Source: Campylobacter sp. (GTDB lineage: Bacteria; Campylobacterota; Campylobacteria; Campylobacterales; Campylobacteraceae). From it: a stretch of DNA of 64,000 nt. Below the pieces are notes generated by a model that had not been told where the DNA came from, made no database searches, and saw only the letters and a list, made by a program, of their open reading frames with translations. Positions 1 through 7,918 of the stretch are shown one piece after another; positions within the stretch are counted from its first letter, which is position 1, and every line of letters starts with the position of its first letter. Both the position numbers and the translations under genes were made by a program. The DNA is taken from positions 1 through 64,000 of the forward strand of contig JAFUFY010000016.1 in the NCBI GenBank assembly GCA_017469645.1, read 5' to 3'.

Positions 1-160
1 TAGATTTCAAAGATTGACTAAAAGATAGTTTAACAATACTAATTTAAAAAACGCTTTTGAACAAAAACAAAATCTAGGATTTAGTCCGAGAAGGTTGTTT
101 CCGTGAAAAGGAAATGTGATTATATATGAGGGTTGCTTAAAGCTACATTAAATTTTGTAA

Positions 161-206
161 AAAATTTGCCGAATTTATAAAAATTTTTCAAAATTCGGCA
201 AATTTT
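161..206. terminator. Bidirectional hairpin terminator downstream of nspC
   Basis: A perfect 16-bp inverted repeat (arms 161-176 and 191-206, AAAATTTGCCGAATTT and its complement) with a 14-nt loop lies just after the nspC stop codon. A/T-rich flanks give U-runs on either strand. The same AAATTCGGCAAATTT stem recurs after dnaJ. The first 160 bases of the window show no open frame that can be supported; they may be the end of a neighbouring transcript. Confidence 0.7.
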
Positions 207-217
207 AGCTAAATTTT

Positions 218-1372
218 CTAATTTCTACGACTAAATTCGTCATAGCCAAATTTTTTGATTTTCAAAATTTCTCCGTTTTCATCAACCAAAACCAAATCAG
301 GCAGTTTTATGCCGTTAAAGGTCGTATTTTTGACTATCGTGTAGTGAATTTGGTCTTCAAATATCACTCTATCGCCGATTTGCAAAGGTTTGTCAAATTT
401 ATACTCTGGCTCACCTGCTTCCAAGCCCACGATGTCGCCAGCTAAGCAGGTATTTCCACCGAGCAGGTAGGCGAATTTGCCATCTTTACTCTCGCCACGC
501 ACAGCAGGGCGATACGGCATAAGCACGGTATCGGGCATGTGCGCTTCTGCCGAAGTATCCAAAATAGCGATAAATTCTTCATTTTCTACAATGTCAAGCA
601 CGCTAGCTACCAAATAACCGCACTCCCAGCCGACAGCTTCACCCGGTTCTAAATAAACTTCCACGCCGTATTTAGTGCGAAATTCTTTTATCAAATTTAT
701 TAAAAGCTCCCTGTTATAGCCTTTTTTGGTTATGTGATGACCGCCGCCGAAGTTGATATGGTGCATTTGCGGGATAAATTCGCCAAAATCTGCTTCAAAT
801 TTAGCCAAAACTTTTGCCAAACTTTCGCTACTTTCTTCGCAAAGTGCGTGAAAATGAAGCCCCGAAATGCCTTTTAAAAACTCGTCGTCCATACTCATCG
901 CCTTTAAAAAATTCTCTTTTGTTATGCCAAGACGGCTAAATTTGCCACACGGATTGTAAGCATCAGTGGGCGAAAACGAAGTTTGCGGATTTATGCGAAG
1001 TGAGCATTTTACGCCACTTTCAATGGTCTTGACGCGATATTTTTGCCACTGAGCGTGGCTGTTAAAAACTATATGATCTGAAATTTGCAAAATCTCACTC
1101 ATATCATCATCTTTAAAAGCAGGAGAATATGTGTGAATTTCACCTCGCCCAATAAATTCTTTGGCAAATTTGGCTTCGTGCAAACCGCTGCAAGTAGCCC
1201 CGCTAAGGTATTTTGCGATATATGGCATAGCAAAAGAAAAGGAAAATCCTTTCAAAGCACATAAAATTTTTGCGCCACTTCTATCGGCAACTTCTTTTAA
1301 AATCTCCAAATTTGCGATAAGTTTTGCTTCTTCGCAGACATACGCAGGGGTTTTGATTTCATCTATTTTCAT
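218..1372 (-). CDS. nspC: Carboxynorspermidine/carboxyspermidine decarboxylase
   Basis: PLP-dependent decarboxylase of the alanine racemase-fold group. It makes norspermidine or spermidine from the carboxy-intermediate, the last step of the carboxyspermidine route used by Campylobacterota in the cytoplasm. The PLP lysine is expected at K41 (CALKGFSF). A glycine-rich FGGGHH phosphate-binding loop, an LEPGEAVGW motif and a DTSAEAHMPD segment match the family. The 384-residue length is usual. Translation starts at ATG 1372. The partner carboxynorspermidine dehydrogenase is not adjacent. A strong hairpin follows the stop codon. Confidence 0.93.
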   Translation of the reverse strand: MKIDEIKTPAYVCEEAKLIANLEILKEVADRSGAKILCALKGFSFSFAMPYIAKYLSGATCSGLHEAKFAKEFIGRGEIHTYSPAFKDDDMSEILQISDHIVFNSHAQWQKYRVKTIESGVKCSLRINPQTSFSPTDAYNPCGKFSRLGITKENFLKAMSMDDEFLKGISGLHFHALCEESSESLAKVLAKFEADFGEFIPQMHHINFGGGHHITKKGYNRELLINLIKEFRTKYGVEVYLEPGEAVGWECGYLVASVLDIVENEEFIAILDTSAEAHMPDTVLMPYRPAVRGESKDGKFAYLLGGNTCLAGDIVGLEAGEPEYKFDKPLQIGDRVIFEDQIHYTIVKNTTFNGIKLPDLVLVDENGEILKIKKFGYDEFSRRN

Positions 1373-1456
1373 AATTTTACCTTTAAATTTTTTGGTTAAT
1401 TATATTAAATTTTATGAAATTTTGGTTAGAATTTGGCGAAATTTAAAGGATAAAAT

Positions 1457-1678
1457 ATGATAAAAGTTGAATTTTTAGGACCGATTGGGCTAGAAAGTGC
1501 CGAATTTAACGCTTCAAATTTAAAAGAGCTAAAAGAGATTTTATTAAAAGATGAAAATTTGAAAAAATGGCTTGAAATCTCAGCAGTTGCGATAAATGAC
1601 AAAATGGTTTTTGATTTAGATTGCGAGTTAAAAGACGGCGATGTGGTTAGTATCTTACCACCAGTTTGTGGTGGCTAA
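1457..1678 (+). CDS. moaD: Molybdopterin synthase small subunit (sulfur carrier)
   Basis: A 73-aa ubiquitin-fold sulfur carrier ending in Gly-Gly (residues 72-73), the tail that is adenylated and thiocarboxylated. Together with MoaE it turns precursor Z (cPMP) into molybdopterin. The start is ATG 1457, preceded by AAAGGATAAAAT. It is followed closely by moaE, so the two subunits are made from one message. A ThiF/MoeB-like adenylyltransferase lies about 5.5 kb away (7227-7886) and could in principle activate it, but that is inference. Confidence 0.92.
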   Translation: MIKVEFLGPIGLESAEFNASNLKELKEILLKDENLKKWLEISAVAINDKMVFDLDCELKDGDVVSILPPVCGG

Positions 1679-1698
1679 AACTCCAAAAAGGCGATAAA

Positions 1699-2133
1699 AT
1701 GGAACTTTATGACGGCAGTTTAAATGTAAATGAGATAACGGCTCGTTGGTATGATGAGATAAAAGATAAAAATTGTGGTGCGTTTATCACTTTTGTGGGG
1801 ATTGTTCGCGCAGAAGACGGCATAGAAGCACTTAGTTTCGACATTTACGAGCCGATTTTGCGTTCGTGGCTTGGTGCGTGGGAGCAAAAGGCAAAATCGC
1901 AAAATGCGTATGTGAAATTCGCCCACGCAAAAGGCGATGTGGCAGTTCATACAAGCTCGTATGTAGCAGCCGTCATCAGCCCAAAACGAAAGATTGCGCT
2001 TAAACTTATCAACGAATTTGTGGAAGATTTTAAGGCAAATGCGCCGATTTGGAAATACGATGTCGTTGGCGGAAAACGAGTATATGCCGAAAGTAGAAGC
2101 CAAAAACTAAAAGGTGCAGGTTTATTAACTTAA
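1699..2133 (+). CDS. moaE: Molybdopterin synthase catalytic subunit
   Basis: The 144-aa large subunit of molybdopterin synthase, partner of the MoaD encoded just upstream. Typical features are the GAFITFVGIVR segment near the N-terminus, a VAVHTSS-type core strand and a C-terminal KRVYAESRSQKLK stretch that holds the conserved lysines. I start it at ATG 1699 behind AAAAAGGCG. An in-frame TTG at 1666 overlaps the end of moaD and would add 11 unlikely residues. The gap to moaD is 20 nt, so they form one operon. Confidence 0.92.
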   Translation: MELYDGSLNVNEITARWYDEIKDKNCGAFITFVGIVRAEDGIEALSFDIYEPILRSWLGAWEQKAKSQNAYVKFAHAKGDVAVHTSSYVAAVISPKRKIALKLINEFVEDFKANAPIWKYDVVGGKRVYAESRSQKLKGAGLLT

Positions 2134-2181
2134 ATTTGCTTTTAAACCAACACAGCTTTTAATTCCCCATACCTAACGGAT

Positions 2182-2263
2182 TAAGGTGCAAATTTAAGCA
2201 ACTCCTACGCTCATTACCGCCATAAAGGTAACTTCGCTTGAAATTGCCTAAATTTGCACCTTA
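2182..2263. repeat. 19-bp imperfect inverted repeat in intergenic region
   Basis: Arms TAAGGTGCAAATTTAAGCA (2182-2200) and its complement (2245-2263) differ at one position and enclose 44 nt. It lies in the 378-bp gap between moaE and the next gene (2134-2511), which holds no supported gene. It could act as the moaE terminator in RNA or be a small degenerate mobile or palindromic element. Confidence 0.6.
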
Positions 2264-2375
2264 CTACGCCTACTCTGTCTTGAATATTTTTAGCAAATTT
2301 AAATAAATTTGAAAAGTCATCGGCATTTGGTTACCAAATTTAAGTTGAAATATTTTGGATATTTTGTGTCTATTT

Positions 2376-2487
2376 CGTCATTCTGAGCGGAACAAAGTGG
2401 AACGAAGAATCTCAAATTAAAATTTGCAAAAATTATTCAACTTTAAATTTAAGCAAAAGATTCTTCGCCTATCGGCTCAGAATGACG
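2376..2487. repeat. Nested inverted repeat with TCATTCTGAGC and GAAGAATCT arms
   Basis: Outer arms CGTCATTCTGAGC (2376-2388) and GCTCAGAATGACG (2475-2487) and inner arms CGAAGAATCT (2403-2412) and AGATTCTTCG (2458-2467) are both perfect. This words-in-mirror pattern resembles the CATTCTGAGCG...GAAGAATCT dispersed repeats common in many bacterial genomes. It sits 25 nt from the stop of the membrane-protein gene. Confidence 0.7.
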
Positions 2488-2511
2488 GGCAAAATCGCTA
2501 AATTTGCAAAT

Positions 2512-3192
2512 TTAATCTGCTAATTTCGGCAAAACTTTGAAATATTTTACTCTATACCACGCCAAAATAAGTATCACAAAACCTACGACAGGTAGTATCG
2601 CACCGATGGTATCAAACATGCTTAAAAATTTAATAAATCCACCTAAAAATGAAAAACCACCAAACAAAAGCACATAAGCCAAAAAATTTGTCAGAAAATA
2701 TAAAATAAACGAAACAGCTAACAAAACAACATATATCAAAAATAATTTTTCGTCGCTTAAATTTTTAAGTTCGACAAAAAGTCTAATCCATTTATAGATT
2801 GCTATTATTATAAAAATGCAAAAAACAACCATAAAAATAATGATTGTCTTGTCGCTAAATTTTGACGCAGAAGCAGACGCCACTATGCCAATTATTATTG
2901 CTATTAGGCTGAAAAACCAAGATTTAAAAATGCTATAAATTTTTGAATTTGTGTGTTGCGATATTTTTTCAAATAAAACAAAACAATCATAGATAAAAAT
3001 AAACATACAAAAAAGTGCTGGTGCCATCATTAATGGAGCTAAATCTCTACTTACAGCCTTACCGACAACTGCACCGAAAATAACCAACGCAACTGGCAAA
3101 ACCCCACCAGTAACCCCAAACGCCAAAAGCCCTTGTTTGCGAACTTCTTTAAAAACTGCTTCGTCCATATAATTTTGATTTGAAACTTCCAT
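2512..3192 (-). CDS. Polytopic inner-membrane protein of unknown function
   Basis: A 226-aa protein that I do not recognise as a family. It has a short hydrophilic N-terminus (about 20 residues) followed by roughly six hydrophobic segments: about 22-45, 55-72, 90-108, 116-135, 148-175 and 195-215. The N-terminal residues (MEVSNQNYMDEAVFKEVRKQ) lack a cleavable signal. The start ATG 3192 follows AAAGGACAAAA. A run of 17 T on the coding strand lies about 39 bp upstream of the start, where promoter elements would be expected. Monocistronic by position, with divergent ridA upstream. Function unknown. Confidence 0.75.
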   Translation of the reverse strand: MEVSNQNYMDEAVFKEVRKQGLLAFGVTGGVLPVALVIFGAVVGKAVSRDLAPLMMAPALFCMFIFIYDCFVLFEKISQHTNSKIYSIFKSWFFSLIAIIIGIVASASASKFSDKTIIIFMVVFCIFIIIAIYKWIRLFVELKNLSDEKLFLIYVVLLAVSFILYFLTNFLAYVLLFGGFSFLGGFIKFLSMFDTIGAILPVVGFVILILAWYRVKYFKVLPKLAD

Positions 3193-3230
3193 TTTTGTCC
3201 TTTAAAAAATTTTCAAAAGCGGTATTTTAC

Positions 3231-3247
3231 AAAAAAAAAAAAAAAAA
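3231..3247. repeat. A17 homopolymer (T17 on the coding strand) in a promoter region
   Basis: Seventeen consecutive A residues lie 39 bp upstream of the membrane-protein start at 3192. Long homopolymers slip during replication, and this one sits at promoter distance from the gene, so its length could tune transcription. Confidence 0.9.
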
Positions 3248-3279
3248 CAAATCAATAAATTTGTGGATTAAAAAAGATA

Positions 3280-3315
3280 AATTTAGCGAATTTAAAAACC
3301 AAAATTCGCTAAATT
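3280..3315. repeat. 14-bp perfect inverted repeat between divergent genes
   Basis: Arms AATTTAGCGAATTT (3280-3293) and AAATTCGCTAAATT (3302-3315) with an 8-nt loop. It lies between the divergently transcribed membrane-protein gene and ridA, so a terminator role is not obvious. It may be an operator or a relic of a dispersed terminator-like element. Confidence 0.6.
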
Positions 3316-3430
3316 CTGCAAATTTAAATTTATATCAAAATTGTAAAATTTAATAAATTCCATCAAATTTAAGCTCTAAAATGCCCTTGTTGTGCTAGAA
3401 TTTGTGAATTTTTTACCGAAAGGATTAATA

Positions 3431-3805
3431 ATGCAAATTATCTCAACACATAGCGCTCCACAAGCCATAGGACCGTATTCGCAAGCGATTATCGCAAACG
3501 GATTTTTATTTACTTCCGGGCAAATCGCCCTTAAACCTGACGGCTCGTTCGTCGATGGCGACATAAAGGCCCAAACCGAGCAAGTTTTGGCAAATTTAAA
3601 AGCCGTTTTAGCCGCTTGTGATACCGAAGTAAAAAATGTCGTCAAAACAACCATTTTCTTGGCAAATATGGACGATTTTGCAGTGGTAAATGAAATTTAC
3701 GGCGCGACTTTTAGCGAACACAAACCAGCTCGTTCTTGCGTGGCTGTAAAAATGCTACCAAAAGGCGCATTAATCGAAATCGAACTTATCGCAAAAGTCG
3801 GCTAA
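3431..3805 (+). CDS. ridA: RidA/YjgF-family 2-iminobutanoate/2-iminopropanoate deaminase
   Basis: A 124-aa member of the Rid family, which hydrolyses reactive enamine/imine intermediates from PLP enzymes such as threonine dehydratase. The family pattern is clear: APQAIGPYSQAI at the N-terminus, FTSGQIALKPDG, and a C-terminal KPARSCVAVKMLPKGALIEIE stretch holding the substrate arginine and glutamate. The start is ATG 3431 after GAAAGGATTAATA. An upstream in-frame extension from 3392 has no ribosome site of its own. Stands alone. Confidence 0.92.
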   Translation: MQIISTHSAPQAIGPYSQAIIANGFLFTSGQIALKPDGSFVDGDIKAQTEQVLANLKAVLAACDTEVKNVVKTTIFLANMDDFAVVNEIYGATFSEHKPARSCVAVKMLPKGALIEIELIAKVG

Positions 3806-3856
3806 TAGCAAAAAATTTGCAAATTCGACTACAAATCGTAACTAGAATTTGCAAAT

Positions 3857-5065
3857 TTATTTTGTTAAATTTTTCTCTAAATTTTGATTTTTTGTTTCGT
3901 TTTTATCTGTTGAATTTTTTTCTAAATTTGGAAAATTTTGCGAATTTTCACTTAAATTTTCATCTACAAACAAACCTAAATTTTCTTTTTTATTTTGCGA
4001 ATTTAAAAAGGCTATTTCGTTTGTCATTTTCCACTCTCTGGCGATTTTTTGAAATTTTTGCTGACTTTGCAAAATCTCTTTAAAAAGTGGATCTTTTGCC
4101 GAATTTTCTTCTAAAATTTCTTGCGTTGCATTTTTAAAAGCGTTTATAATTTCATCGGAAAAGTGCTTGATTTGGATATTTGGATAATCAGTTTTTAATT
4201 TTTCCAAATTTTTTGCATTGCCAAAAAAGCTTTTGTTTTTAAAATTTTCACCCGCAAGTCTGGCAGAAGTTTCTAAAATCATTTGCAAATCTTTTGGCAA
4301 ATTTTCAAAAGCCTTTTTATTGGCTAGTAAATGCAAATTTGCGCTAGGTTCTTGCCAACCGATATAATAATAATCAGCAACTTTATGCAAATTTAAGCCC
4401 ATATCATAAATAGGATTTATCCATTTTACTGCATCGATTGTCCCCATTTTAAAGGCTTTGTAAAGCTCGTTTGTAGGCACTGTGTTTATCGTTACGCCAA
4501 GTTTGCTCATAACTTCTGCCCCAAAACCTGTAATCCTAACTTTAAGTCCGTTCAAATCATCAAGAGAGTTTATCTCTTTTTTAAACCAGCCGCCCATTTG
4601 CATTTGCGTTGAGCCCATTAAAAATGCCTTAACGCCGTATTTTGATAACATTTTTTCGCTTAGTTCTTTTCCGCCACCGTAATAATACCAAGCGTGTCCT
4701 TCATCGTTTGTCATACCAAAAGGAATAGCCGTAAATAGCGTAAATTTGGGATCTTTTTCTTGATAATAATAAAGCGCAGTATAGCCTAAATCAAATTTAC
4801 CGTCTTTGACAAAGTCAAAAATTTGCCCATTTGATTTGTGTTGCGACGGGGTGTAAATTTGGATTTTAAGCTTTCCTCCACTCATAATTTCAGCATAATT
4901 TTTAAATTCCAAAGCGCTTTGGTTAAGCAAAGGAAGCGTATTTTCCCAAGCAAGAGCTAGTTTTAGTATGTAATGTTTTTGAGATTTATTTGGTGTTTTA
5001 TTTTGATTACCTGCGCCAAAAGCAAATACCGCAAAAATCGCTAAAATAATGGCAACCTTTTTCAT
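3857..5065 (-). CDS. TRAP transporter solute-binding protein (DctP family), orphan
   Basis: A 402-aa periplasmic binding protein of TRAP transporters (DctP family). A signal peptide (MKKVAIILAIFAVFAFGAG) starts at ATG 5065 behind AAGGAAAAA; upstream in-frame starts are ignored. The segment around VKWINPIYDMGLNLHKVADYYYIGW resembles the group that binds 2-keto acids or lactate (TakP-like), so an organic-acid ligand is plausible. After the usual domain (ending near residue 355) there is a 45-residue Asn/Lys/Glu-rich tail that is not part of the family. No membrane subunits (DctQ/DctM) lie nearby. Divergent from mqo. Confidence 0.85.
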   Translation of the reverse strand: MKKVAIILAIFAVFAFGAGNQNKTPNKSQKHYILKLALAWENTLPLLNQSALEFKNYAEIMSGGKLKIQIYTPSQHKSNGQIFDFVKDGKFDLGYTALYYYQEKDPKFTLFTAIPFGMTNDEGHAWYYYGGGKELSEKMLSKYGVKAFLMGSTQMQMGGWFKKEINSLDDLNGLKVRITGFGAEVMSKLGVTINTVPTNELYKAFKMGTIDAVKWINPIYDMGLNLHKVADYYYIGWQEPSANLHLLANKKAFENLPKDLQMILETSARLAGENFKNKSFFGNAKNLEKLKTDYPNIQIKHFSDEIINAFKNATQEILEENSAKDPLFKEILQSQQKFQKIAREWKMTNEIAFLNSQNKKENLGLFVDENLSENSQNFPNLEKNSTDKNETKNQNLEKNLTK

Positions 5066-5285
5066 TTTTTTCCTTGATAATTTTTTAAAATCGGTATTGT
5101 ATCTAAAAAAAATAAATTTAATTTCAATTAAATTTTGCTTAAATAAATTCATTATTTATAAAATCAAGTTGAATTCGAAATTTAATCTATTAAATTCAGC
5201 AAAAAATAATAAATTTATAACTATATTTTAAGCAAAATTTTAGCAAAATTCAATGTTTAAACATTTTAAAAAAAGGATAAACAAA

Positions 5286-6632
5286 ATGCAAGAAAAGCAC
5301 TACGAAGTTGTCGTTGTCGGCGGCGGTATCAGCGGCTGTGCGCTGCTTTATACACTGGCGCGTTACACGGATATTAAAAGCATTGCACTGCTAGAAAAAT
5401 ATGAAGGCGTTGCAACGCTAAATTCAAAAGGCACAGCAAATTCTCAAACTATCCACTGTGGCGATATAGAAACAAACTATACGCTTGAAAAGGCTAGAAA
5501 AACAAAGCGAACTTCCGATATGATTATCAAATACGGACTTCAACATGGATATAATGAAAAGTTTATGTTTCAAGGTCAAAAAATGGCAATGGGCGTAGGC
5601 GAAACAGAAGTAGAAGCTATAACACAACGCTATGAGAGTTTTAAAGAACTATTTCCGTATTTGGAATTTTTTGATAAAAATACCCTAAAAGAGATCGAAC
5701 CAAGAGTTATTTTTGATGAAAACGGCAATGAACGCCCTGAAAATGTCGTTGCAATGGGAGTTAAAAGCGGAGTTTATACAACGGTTGATTATGGTGCAAT
5801 GTCAAATTCGTTTATAGAAAATGCAAAAAAAGAGGCTAAAAAAACTTGCGAAGTTTATCTAAACTCAGAAGTGCAAAATATCACAAAAGTGGGCGAAAAA
5901 TTCTATATTCGCACGGCAAATAAGCTTTCGCTTAGTGCCGATTTTGTCGTAGTTGATGCAGGAGCTCACTCGCTTTGGTTAGCGCACAAAATGGGATACG
6001 GCAAAGATATGGGCTGTTTATCTGTTGCCGGAAGTTTTTATCTAACAAAACAAAAACTTCTAAACGGAAAAGTTTATATGGTTCAAAATCCAAAACTTCC
6101 GTTTGCCGCACTTCACGGCGATCCTGATATTTTAGCAGGTGGCTGCACTCGCTTTGGACCAACAGCTCTTGCTATGCCAAAATTAGAGCGATACAAAGGT
6201 ATGAGAAGCTTCCCAGAATACTTGCAAACTTTGAATTTTAGTAAAGAAATTGCCGGAATTTTGTTTGATTTATTTAAAGATAGCGAGATTAGAAACTATA
6301 TTTTTAGAAATTTTGCATTTGAAATTCCGGGATACGGCGCACAACTTTTTATAAAAGATGCTAGAAAAATCGTTCCGTCTCTTCGCGTTGAAGATGTTTA
6401 TTATGCCAAAGGCTTTGGCGGCGTTAGACCGCAAGTTTTAAATAAAACAGAGAAAAAACTAATGCTAGGCGAAGCTAGTATTGATTCTGGCGATGGAATT
6501 ATCTTTAATATGACGCCAAGTCCGGGCGCAACTAGCTGTCTAGGAAATGCGGAACGAGATGCAATGAAAGTTTGCGAATTCTTAGGCAAAAAATTCGACG
6601 AGAAAAAATTTAGCGCTGAGCTTGTTGATTAA
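5286..6632 (+). CDS. mqo: Malate:quinone oxidoreductase (FAD-dependent, membrane-associated)
   Basis: A 448-aa FAD enzyme oxidising malate to oxaloacetate and passing electrons to the quinone pool. The FAD-binding Rossmann motif VVVVGGGISG is at residues 8-17, and the C-terminal FAD contact region (FNMTPSPGATSCLGNAERD) is intact. The family is the short epsilon-type Mqo known from C. jejuni (about 450 residues). The start is ATG 5286 with AAAAAGGATAAACAA ahead of it; an upstream ATG at 5253 lacks a good site. It ends in a strong UUCG-loop terminator. The divergent neighbour is a TRAP binding protein for an organic acid, a possible functional link (inference). Confidence 0.9.
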   Translation: MQEKHYEVVVVGGGISGCALLYTLARYTDIKSIALLEKYEGVATLNSKGTANSQTIHCGDIETNYTLEKARKTKRTSDMIIKYGLQHGYNEKFMFQGQKMAMGVGETEVEAITQRYESFKELFPYLEFFDKNTLKEIEPRVIFDENGNERPENVVAMGVKSGVYTTVDYGAMSNSFIENAKKEAKKTCEVYLNSEVQNITKVGEKFYIRTANKLSLSADFVVVDAGAHSLWLAHKMGYGKDMGCLSVAGSFYLTKQKLLNGKVYMVQNPKLPFAALHGDPDILAGGCTRFGPTALAMPKLERYKGMRSFPEYLQTLNFSKEIAGILFDLFKDSEIRNYIFRNFAFEIPGYGAQLFIKDARKIVPSLRVEDVYYAKGFGGVRPQVLNKTEKKLMLGEASIDSGDGIIFNMTPSPGATSCLGNAERDAMKVCEFLGKKFDEKKFSAELVD

Positions 6633-6652
6633 ATTTTTAAAAATTATCCCAC

Positions 6653-6691
6653 AAATTCCAAAGTTCGCTTTGGAATTTGACTTTTTATTTT
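6653..6691 (+). terminator. mqo terminator, 11-bp stem with UUCG tetraloop
   Basis: Perfect stem AAATTCCAAAG / CTTTGGAATTT (6653-6663, 6668-6678) closed by TTCG and followed by GACTTTTTATTTT. The UUCG loop makes it unusually stable. It also serves the convergent kinase gene ending at 6685. Confidence 0.9.
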
Positions 6692-7218
6692 AAATTCTCA
6701 CTTAAAAGATTATTTATAGTTTTTTCATAATCATCATCAATCAAAACGATTTTCTCGCCATTTTTGCCAAAACCGTTTATAAAATTTTGATTATCCGCTT
6801 TTAAATTTTCTTTTGTGCATGTCATATCATCAAGCCTATTTTCTATATCACAGCTATGTTTTTTGATTTTATCAAAATTTTCATCGATAAATTTATCACT
6901 CATCGCTAGGGCTATAAAACGAATTTGGCGCAAATATTTTTCACTAAAATCGCTCCGCCAAGAAAACGGCACATAACAACCTTCGATGATTAAATTTTGC
7001 CCATTTTCTATGGCGGTTTTGATTATTTCACGCACGATTTGCCACAGATATGGCGTTAGTGCTTCATCGTCATTTTGGGTAAGATTTGTATTTTTTGAGC
7101 GAATTAGCCCCATTTTTAGGTGATCGATTGAAAAATACGGAAATTTATACTTTTCCAACAATCTTTGTGCTAAAAGCGTTTTGCCAGTATGCGAAGCGCC
7201 CGTTATGAGTATAACCAT
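6685..7218 (-). CDS. P-loop NTPase, small-kinase-like
   Basis: A 177-aa nucleotide-binding protein. Walker A is GASHTGKT (residues 7-14), followed by an ISIDHLKMGL segment like that of small nucleotide/metabolite kinases (AAA_33 or 2-phosphoglycerate-kinase-like). IIEGCYVPF is the likely Walker B-like strand. The substrate is not known. The start is ATG 7218 behind AAGGCAAAA, 8 nt after the ThiF-like gene, so it is the last gene of the minus-strand run that begins with ileS. Confidence 0.75.
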   Translation of the reverse strand: MVILITGASHTGKTLLAQRLLEKYKFPYFSIDHLKMGLIRSKNTNLTQNDDEALTPYLWQIVREIIKTAIENGQNLIIEGCYVPFSWRSDFSEKYLRQIRFIALAMSDKFIDENFDKIKKHSCDIENRLDDMTCTKENLKADNQNFINGFGKNGEKIVLIDDDYEKTINNLLSENLK

Positions 7219-7226
7219 TTTTTGCC

Positions 7227-7886
7227 TTAAACAAGAGCGATTTTTTTGGTTTCAAATTCGCCAGAGAAAAAATTTAGATAATAAAGCGTATCTTTTTTAA
7301 CTTCCAAATTTGCCAAATAACGAAGTGCTAAATTTGCCGCAAAACTCGCTGCAAACATCACAATCGGCGCAGCGATTCCAGCTGGCGTAGCATTTAAATT
7401 CGGGAAAAATTTAAAATCGCTTTTTTCGATAAAGCAGACTTGCACCTGCCAGCTATCAACCGAAGTAAAAATCCAAGACGCCCCCGTTTTTTTCGCAAAT
7501 TCATCGATTTGCATACGCGTGGCAAGATTATCGGTCGCATCTAAAATAAGATCAAATTTTTCGGTGCAGGTATTAAAAAATTCGTCAGCTTTCATCTTAA
7601 AAGGACGAACGCAAACCCCGTTAAATCTGCTTTCAACGCTAGTTTTAAAAATATCAGCCTTAAATTTACCCTCATCTTCGAGCGAAAAAAGAATTTGTCT
7701 ATGGATATTATGAAGCGAAACCGTGTCAAAATCGACAACACAAATCTCGCCTATGCCACTAGCGCCCAAAGCATAAGCAAAAGAGCTTCCAAGCCCACCT
7801 GCACCGATGATGAGAATTTTTTTATCTTTTAGCGAATTTTGCCTATCTTCGCCCCAAAGCTGTATTTGTCTGTGAAAATATTCCAT
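7227..7886 (-). CDS. ThiF/MoeB/HesA-family adenylyltransferase (E1-like)
   Basis: A 219-aa E1-like protein that should adenylate the C-terminal glycine of a sulfur carrier. Rossmann motif IIGAGGLGSS (about 26-35), the DFDTV acidic strand and the NIHRQ arginine segment are conserved, with LDATDNLATR further on. It lacks the paired CxxC zinc motifs of MoeB and is shorter than MoeB, closer to ThiF-like paralogs. I prefer ATG 7886 (GGGTGG five bases upstream) to an in-frame GTG at 7895. No carrier gene is adjacent; MoaD at 1457 is one candidate partner. Confidence 0.82.
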   Translation of the reverse strand: MEYFHRQIQLWGEDRQNSLKDKKILIIGAGGLGSSFAYALGASGIGEICVVDFDTVSLHNIHRQILFSLEDEGKFKADIFKTSVESRFNGVCVRPFKMKADEFFNTCTEKFDLILDATDNLATRMQIDEFAKKTGASWIFTSVDSWQVQVCFIEKSDFKFFPNLNATPAGIAAPIVMFAASFAANLALRYLANLEVKKDTLYYLNFFSGEFETKKIALV

Positions 7887-7918
7887 TTCTGCCACCCAAA
7901 AATCACTACATTTAAATA

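Noticed and set aside
1-160. Possible end of a gene at the left edge
   Set aside because: All plus-strand frames hit stops within the first 30 bases and nothing recognisable remains.
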